64,000 nt of DNA from CAYFUF01 sp964394795. Its GTDB lineage: Bacteria; Bacillota; Clostridia; Tissierellales; Peptoniphilaceae. The notes beneath the pieces are model-generated. The model saw only the letters and a program-made list of their open reading frames with translations. It searched no databases and was not told where the DNA came from. How positions within the stretch are numbered: the stretch's first letter is position 1; the number at the start of each line of letters is the position of its first letter. This document shows, in pieces, positions 60,075 to 64,000 of the stretch. The stretch is from positions 1-64,000 of the forward strand of contig CAYMYX010000002.1 of NCBI GenBank assembly GCA_964394795.1. The letters run 5' to 3'. Both the position numbers and the translations under genes were made by a program.

Positions 60075-61610
60075 ATGAAAAAGAGAATAATTTTCGTAAT
60101 CGCCTTTTTACTGATGCTAACTTCTTGCCAACCCATTTCAAGAACGGAGCCCAATGTAAATGACACCGTTCAATTACCTAGAAACCAAACACTGGAAGTG
60201 CAGGGAACTTGGGCATTAACCGAGATTGAAGAATTGGGTGAAAACCTAACCACCCTATCCCAGTTTGAAGTTGGCGACGAGCTCTATATCACGCGCAACC
60301 TTGTTGCCATTAACGCCTACTTTTCCAATTCACCTACTTTTTCCAGCAAGTATGTCAGCTTGCAGTCTTATCTTGACTATCGTTATACGACTCCCCCAAG
60401 CCTTAATGGTTTTGATGAAGAATACATCGAAATCATGATGGTTAGAGATAGAGATGCGCTTTCATTAGACTTATTATCATTGGAAGAGGATGTCCTCTGT
60501 TTTACTTTTGAATCACGTGCTTTCTACTTTGAACGAGTGGATGAGCAGGTCTCGAGTGAAGTTATAGAAGAGTATCAACAATTAGCTCAGAATAACCGCA
60601 TCAATCCGGCGGTTATCATCGATGACTTAAATATGAGTGTCTTGATAGGCATTCGTACGAGAAGACTGGATGAGAATGGCTTCCCTTATTATGAGTATAC
60701 CAGTTACTTAATCAGTGATATCTGGTCTAACAGTAGACCGTTAACCTATTCCACTCAAGAGATTATCTCAGGTGATGAAGAGGGTACACTAACGAGAATA
60801 GACTACAACATTATCGAGAGAGATCCTGAGATTGGGGTCACCTCCGGTGAGTTTGTCGTCAGTACGGTAAGTGGGAACCAGGCTGGTAGTCAAGTTATTC
60901 TTCAGGATTTTTATCACCGGATGATTAACTATGTCTACAACAATGTTATCTCCTTTACGAAAACGAGCTTGCCACAAGTTGCCTTAAACGGGAATAGCAG
61001 AGCGAATCCAAGAGTAAACGAGTTTGAAATCTATACGTACGACCGCCTGCAACAGGAGCAACCCTTAACCGTCGAACAAATCGGAGGGCCGGAAGAGGCA
61101 ATCTCCTTCCGTGAACAGGTTCTCAATCAGCTGAATATAGTAGACCCTGAAGGAACGATTAATGCTTCAGATGTTCAAATTGATTACACCAATATTGGTA
61201 TACGTCGAAATAATAGCGGATGGGGCTTTGTGTCTAGTAAGGATTGGGTTGTGGGCGACAACGTCTACCCTACTGTATTTGGTATTGACTTGGTTCCTCT
61301 CTTACCTATGGTCCAAATCAACACCTTACAGATTCCTTGGTCTAGAGTAATGAATAAAACCTTCAACGCAGAATCCGCCTTCACTACAGAAGGGCAGGAG
61401 AGAATCATAATTAAGACGGATGACGAGATTCAGTACTACCAACTAATCCGAGATCAGATTTCGGCTAGTCCTGAGCTCAGTATCCAGATACCTAGTGATT
61501 CTGAAATCATCATGGTCAATGAGTTCTATGATGCTACGGCAGATTTGGTCACTCGTGAATTTATGAAGTTGCCTCTGCTGCAGCCTCAGGTCATCTATCC
61601 TAACAAATAA
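60075..61610 (+). CDS. Putative lipoprotein of unknown function
   Basis: A 511-residue secreted protein. Signal sequence with lipobox LLMLTSC puts the lipidated Cys near residue 19. I recognise no domain; the body is mainly polar with predicted beta strands and no cysteine cluster. It starts eight bases after the kinase stop in the same operon. Accessory lipoproteins of two-component systems (YycH/YycI, CssRS-like) are an analogy only; no sequence match is claimed. A terminator-like hairpin follows. Confidence 0.8.
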   Translation: MKKRIIFVIAFLLMLTSCQPISRTEPNVNDTVQLPRNQTLEVQGTWALTEIEELGENLTTLSQFEVGDELYITRNLVAINAYFSNSPTFSSKYVSLQSYLDYRYTTPPSLNGFDEEYIEIMMVRDRDALSLDLLSLEEDVLCFTFESRAFYFERVDEQVSSEVIEEYQQLAQNNRINPAVIIDDLNMSVLIGIRTRRLDENGFPYYEYTSYLISDIWSNSRPLTYSTQEIISGDEEGTLTRIDYNIIERDPEIGVTSGEFVVSTVSGNQAGSQVILQDFYHRMINYVYNNVISFTKTSLPQVALNGNSRANPRVNEFEIYTYDRLQQEQPLTVEQIGGPEEAISFREQVLNQLNIVDPEGTINASDVQIDYTNIGIRRNNSGWGFVSSKDWVVGDNVYPTVFGIDLVPLLPMVQINTLQIPWSRVMNKTFNAESAFTTEGQERIIIKTDDEIQYYQLIRDQISASPELSIQIPSDSEIIMVNEFYDATADLVTREFMKLPLLQPQVIYPNK

Positions 61611-61650
61611 AAAAACCGCATTTCTACCTTCTGTAGAAGTGCGGTTAGTT
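61611..61650 (-). terminator. Terminator of the recX-GIY-YIG operon
   Basis: AACCGCA / TGCGGTT with an inner TTCTAC / GTAGAA stem. Read on the - strand it ends in TTTTTTT, so it serves recX-GIY-YIG; on the + strand it lacks a good T-tract. The GIY-YIG stop codon lies within the stem. Confidence 0.85.
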
Positions 61651-61941
61651 ATTATCCAGAAGTTTTACGACTACTTCTTGGCTGGTCAAGTTAAGCGAGA
61701 GCAGCCGGTCTTTCTTCGGTCTAGTCAATTGTTTGATTGCCCACTCGATTCGTAGGGCTGTGGTTAAATCTTCAAAGGGCCATGCCTGCACCATCTCCAC
61801 CGGCAGGCGACTCCTCGTATATTTGGCGGCTACACCACTTTGGTGTTTCTTTAAGCGGCTTTCAAGGTCGGTCGTGTAACCAGTGTAGTAGCTGCCATCT
61901 CCGCACCGGAGCATGTAAACATAATAAGCTTTAGTAATCAT
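61645..61941 (-). CDS. GIY-YIG nuclease-family protein, YhbQ/UPF0213 type
   Basis: Small single-domain protein of 98 residues. The core motif reads YYVYMLRCGDGSYYTGYT (the GIY-YIG pair appears as YVY and YTG) followed by DLESRLKKHQ and AAKYTRSRLP. Of the two adjacent ATG codons I prefer 61941, five bases after GGAG. It overlaps the recX end by 11 bases. Function in DNA metabolism is inferred from the family. Confidence 0.88.
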   Translation of the reverse strand: MITKAYYVYMLRCGDGSYYTGYTTDLESRLKKHQSGVAAKYTRSRLPVEMVQAWPFEDLTTALRIEWAIKQLTRPKKDRLLSLNLTSQEVVVKLLDNN

Positions 61942-62563
61942 CATCGCTCCACTCTTGGAGAAAATCTTTCATGGCAGACTTTACGACATTTGAGTTGAAC
62001 CCCCTGCGCATCAAAGCTTGGGCAACTTTATCCTTCTCCTTCTTCGAACTATAGTCTCTTCTGAAGTATTTTTTATTTAAAATGCTAGATACCTTTTCCT
62101 TTTCCATGGTATCCGTTATTTGATCAAGGTGGGAAGAGACAATATTCTTGCCAATACCTTTCTCCATTAATTTCGCATAGAGTTGATAGCGGCTCCAGTC
62201 CTTTGATCGATACATTTCCTCGACATAGCGTTTAGCAAAAGAATCGTCATCTAACAGACCTAACTTCTTTAATTTTTCGATTGCGCCTTCAATGTGGTCC
62301 TCTTCGATTTGATTCAGTCGGAGCTTATTGATGACTTCTTGAACAGTCCTAGGCTTGTAGAGAGCGTATCGTTCCGCTATCGAGAAGGATTGATTCTTCG
62401 AATTCTCTTTACTGATAAGGGCGAGCATTTCACTGTCAACTTCATCGTTTTGATGGAAAGCCCATTCGATATACTTTTCATAGGAGACCCAGTAGTTCTT
62501 CTTTGCTATCGTGTAGATAAAGACTCCTTTATTCTGTTGGTATTGTATTTTTTCAATCTGCAT
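61931..62563 (-). CDS. recX: Regulatory protein RecX
   Basis: Binds RecA filaments and limits recombination. I set the start at the ATG at 62563, preceded on the minus strand by GGAGG; this gives 210 residues, whereas the ATG at 62614 would add 17 with no site. Tandem three-helix repeats of the RecX fold are visible (RTVQEVINKLR, LLDDDSFAKRYVEEMYRSKDW, VAQALMRRGFNSNVVKSAM). Followed by the GIY-YIG gene. Confidence 0.9.
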   Translation of the reverse strand: MQIEKIQYQQNKGVFIYTIAKKNYWVSYEKYIEWAFHQNDEVDSEMLALISKENSKNQSFSIAERYALYKPRTVQEVINKLRLNQIEEDHIEGAIEKLKKLGLLDDDSFAKRYVEEMYRSKDWSRYQLYAKLMEKGIGKNIVSSHLDQITDTMEKEKVSSILNKKYFRRDYSSKKEKDKVAQALMRRGFNSNVVKSAMKDFLQEWSDDDY

Positions 62564-62663
62564 TTGAACCTCCAACGTCAACTCCTTATAGTATACTATA
62601 TTTATTATTCTCAAAGATTCACTCAGTGCCTGATAATAATGTGCTAAAAGCAGTGAATTCTAG

Positions 62664-62669
62664 TATAAT
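62664..62669 (+). promoter_or_regulatory. Candidate -10 element for the YdbC-like gene
   Basis: TATAAT 39 bases before the ATG at 62708; no good -35 at the right spacing. Confidence 0.45.
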
Positions 62670-62707
62670 GTTCGCATATTAAGCAATTTACGGAAAGGGA
62701 GGTTGAT

Positions 62708-62932
62708 ATGGCTGAACTTAAATTTGATATCGTTGAAGAACTAGGGGTACTTAGTGAAGACGCTAAAGGATGGAGAAAAGAACTGAATCTTGTTTCTTGG
62801 AATGAAAGAGATGCAAAGTATGATTTGCGTTCATGGAACCCTGAACATACACGTATGAGTAAAGGCATTACTTTTGATGAAGAAGAGGCTCAGGTGCTTC
62901 TAGAGATTCTAAAGGATGAGTTTAATCAATAA
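62708..62932 (+). CDS. YdbC/PC4-like transcriptional coactivator family protein
   Basis: A 74-residue protein that matches the YdbC group: FDIVEELGVLSEDAKGWRKE, then NLVSWNERDAKYDLRSW and EHTRMSKGITF. YdbC proteins are PC4-fold single-stranded DNA binders. GGAGG precedes the ATG. It lies nine bases before the metallophosphoesterase gene. Confidence 0.88.
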   Translation: MAELKFDIVEELGVLSEDAKGWRKELNLVSWNERDAKYDLRSWNPEHTRMSKGITFDEEEAQVLLEILKDEFNQ

Positions 62933-62941
62933 AGGATGGCT

Positions 62942-63625
62942 ATGATATTCGGGTTATCGGATTTGCACCTAGACATTACCAAAGCAAAAGATATGTCGGT
63001 TTTCGGGGAGAACTGGACAGATTATGAAGAGCGAATTTTTCAATCATGGCAAGAACTTGTGCGCGACGAAGATATCGTTCTAATTCCAGGCGACATTTCA
63101 TGGGCAATGACCCTCGATGAAGGGGTAAAGGACCTGGATCGGATTGATGACCTTCCGGGCTATAAAGTAATGATCAAAGGCAATCACGATTACTGGTGGG
63201 CATCCATAGGAAAAATCCGGCAGAAAGATTTCCGGACCATCCACTTTCTCCAAAATGATTCCGCCATCATCAATGATGTCGGGGTATTCGGTACGAGAGG
63301 TTGGATCAGTCCCGACTCACCTGATTTTACTGATCACGACAAGAAGATTTTCGACCGAGAGTTGCAGCGCTTGCAGCTCAGCTATAAGCACCTGAAAAAG
63401 GATAGCTTGAGTAAGGTAATCGGCATGACTCACTATCCGCCTTTTACGAAAGACGGACAGCTGAACGCAATTGGCCAACAAATCGTAGATTATAAAGTGG
63501 ATGTCTGTGTGTATGGCCATCTTCATAGCACGGGTTTGAAGCAGGTTGTAGAAGGAAAGATTGGGCAAACGGAGTTTTACTGTTTGTCTGCAGACTACTT
63601 AGATTTTCGGCCAAGGCAGATTTGA
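62942..63625 (+). CDS. Metallophosphoesterase
   Basis: Calcineurin-like phosphoesterase of 227 residues. The metal-binding motifs are DLHLD at residues 8-12, PGDISWAMT, KGNHDYWW, THYPPF and YGHLHS. The start at 62942 has AAAGG six bases upstream; the ATG at 62936 overlaps that site. The substrate is unknown. Cotranscribed with the YdbC-like gene. Confidence 0.89.
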   Translation: MIFGLSDLHLDITKAKDMSVFGENWTDYEERIFQSWQELVRDEDIVLIPGDISWAMTLDEGVKDLDRIDDLPGYKVMIKGNHDYWWASIGKIRQKDFRTIHFLQNDSAIINDVGVFGTRGWISPDSPDFTDHDKKIFDRELQRLQLSYKHLKKDSLSKVIGMTHYPPFTKDGQLNAIGQQIVDYKVDVCVYGHLHSTGLKQVVEGKIGQTEFYCLSADYLDFRPRQI

Positions 63626-63637
63626 AAGGGGGTAGGC

Positions 63638-64000
63638 ATGAATGAGATTGAAGTTAAGGTAATTGGCTTTCCTAAAGAAAAACTATTAGCAAAGTTAGAA
63701 GAAGTCAAAGCGATATTTGATTGCGTTGAATATCAGACCAATTATCTGATTGATTCCAGTGTAAAACCTCTAGATCCGACGAAATACATGAGAATTCGAG
63801 AGACGAAAGTTGATGAAGACCTGAAGACAGAATTCACCATCAAAAAGAGGCGTGAAAATCAGCAGGCTCGGGTAAACGAAGAATTGACCGTTCACATCGA
63901 CGATACGGAAACCCTTATTTATATGTTGAAAGAATTGGGTTACGATCAGCTACAAAGGTTTAATAAAGTTAGGAGTAGGTATCTTCTTCAAGGCGCTCGG
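63638..64000 (+). CDS. CYTH-domain protein (truncated by window end)
   Basis: Open frame from the ATG at 63638 to the edge, at least 121 residues. It opens with NEIEVKV, the ExExK motif of CYTH (class IV adenylyl cyclase / thiamine triphosphatase) enzymes, and continues with YMRIRETK, FTIKKRRE and VNEELTVHI, the charged tunnel-fold strands. AAGGGGG precedes the ATG. The substrate (triphosphate or ATP) cannot be assigned. The stop lies outside the window. Confidence 0.85.
   Translation, partial: MNEIEVKVIGFPKEKLLAKLEEVKAIFDCVEYQTNYLIDSSVKPLDPTKYMRIRETKVDEDLKTEFTIKKRRENQQARVNEELTVHIDDTETLIYMLKELGYDQLQRFNKVRSRYLLQGAR

Noticed and set aside
1..64000. Search for tRNA, rRNA, IS elements, prophage, defence islands and CRISPR
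   Set aside because: No tRNA-like T-loop/CCA regions, transposase motifs, integrase, or regularly spaced repeats were seen in the few intergenic regions.

Overview
The window comes from a low-to-moderate GC Bacillota (Firmicutes) chromosome. The signs are strong AGGAGG ribosome binding sites, ATG/GTG/TTG starts, an infC-rpmI-rplT cluster with an L20-type leader and an AUU start, a T-box upstream of pheST, a glmU-prs-pth-mfd gene order, and a CcpA-like regulator next to HPr. The glgC/glgD pair, the FHA-FtsW-PBP cluster and the TrmH-pheST-zapA-U32-mutS2 order suggest a saccharolytic Clostridia/Tissierellia-type organism, but I cannot fix the family. Almost every gene lies on the + strand. Only murC, nadK, recX and a GIY-YIG gene are on the - strand, as expected for one replication arm. 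I see no IS elements, prophage, CRISPR, rRNA or tRNA.

Layout. 1-4555: a carbohydrate ABC importer (two permeases, ATPase) and a LacI regulator. 4577-5942: inverted repeat, consensus promoter, L20-type leader, infC-rpmI-rplT. 6044-8939: Ktr potassium uptake (ktrB, ktrA) and a SpoU/TrmH RNA methyltransferase. 8985-21641: T-box, pheST, zapA, U32 protease-family protein, mutS2, argS, an unknown membrane protein and a TPR protein. 21691-23091: murC (-). 23231-30488: a GlmU-like protein without a recognisable uridylyltransferase domain, prs, pth, mfd, and a PrsA-like lipoprotein. 30720-36178: glycolysis genes with two tandem GAPDHs, then pgk, tpiA, eno. 36571-43978: glycogen genes glgC, glgD, glgA, a type I pullulanase and a phosphohexomutase. 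44117-48151: FHA protein, FtsW/RodA, class B PBP, DegV. nadK (-) follows. 49070-49306: a strong 6S RNA candidate with promoter and terminator. 49388-51920: YtxH protein with 11-residue repeats, DUF948 protein, ccpA-like gene, HPr. 51978-56874: YitT, CvfB-like S1 protein, a parvulin without signal peptide, PepD, a His-rich DUF1292 protein and a small P-loop protein. 56989-61610: an RluA-type pseudouridine synthase, a two-component system and a lipoprotein, overlapping or tightly packed. 61645-62563: recX and GIY-YIG (-). 62708-64000: a YdbC/PC4-like protein, a metallophosphoesterase and a truncated CYTH protein.

The genes describe sugar import, glycolysis and glycogen turnover under LacI/CcpA-type control, alongside translation, cell wall synthesis and repair housekeeping. 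I did not find a clear new defence or mobile system. The best leads are the GlmU-like protein that appears to lack its first domain in the canonical glmU slot, the 16-bp inverted repeat whose arm is exactly the spacer of the infC promoter, the layered regulatory leader of glgC, the tandem GAPDHs with different cofactor-loop residues, and the 6S RNA candidate.
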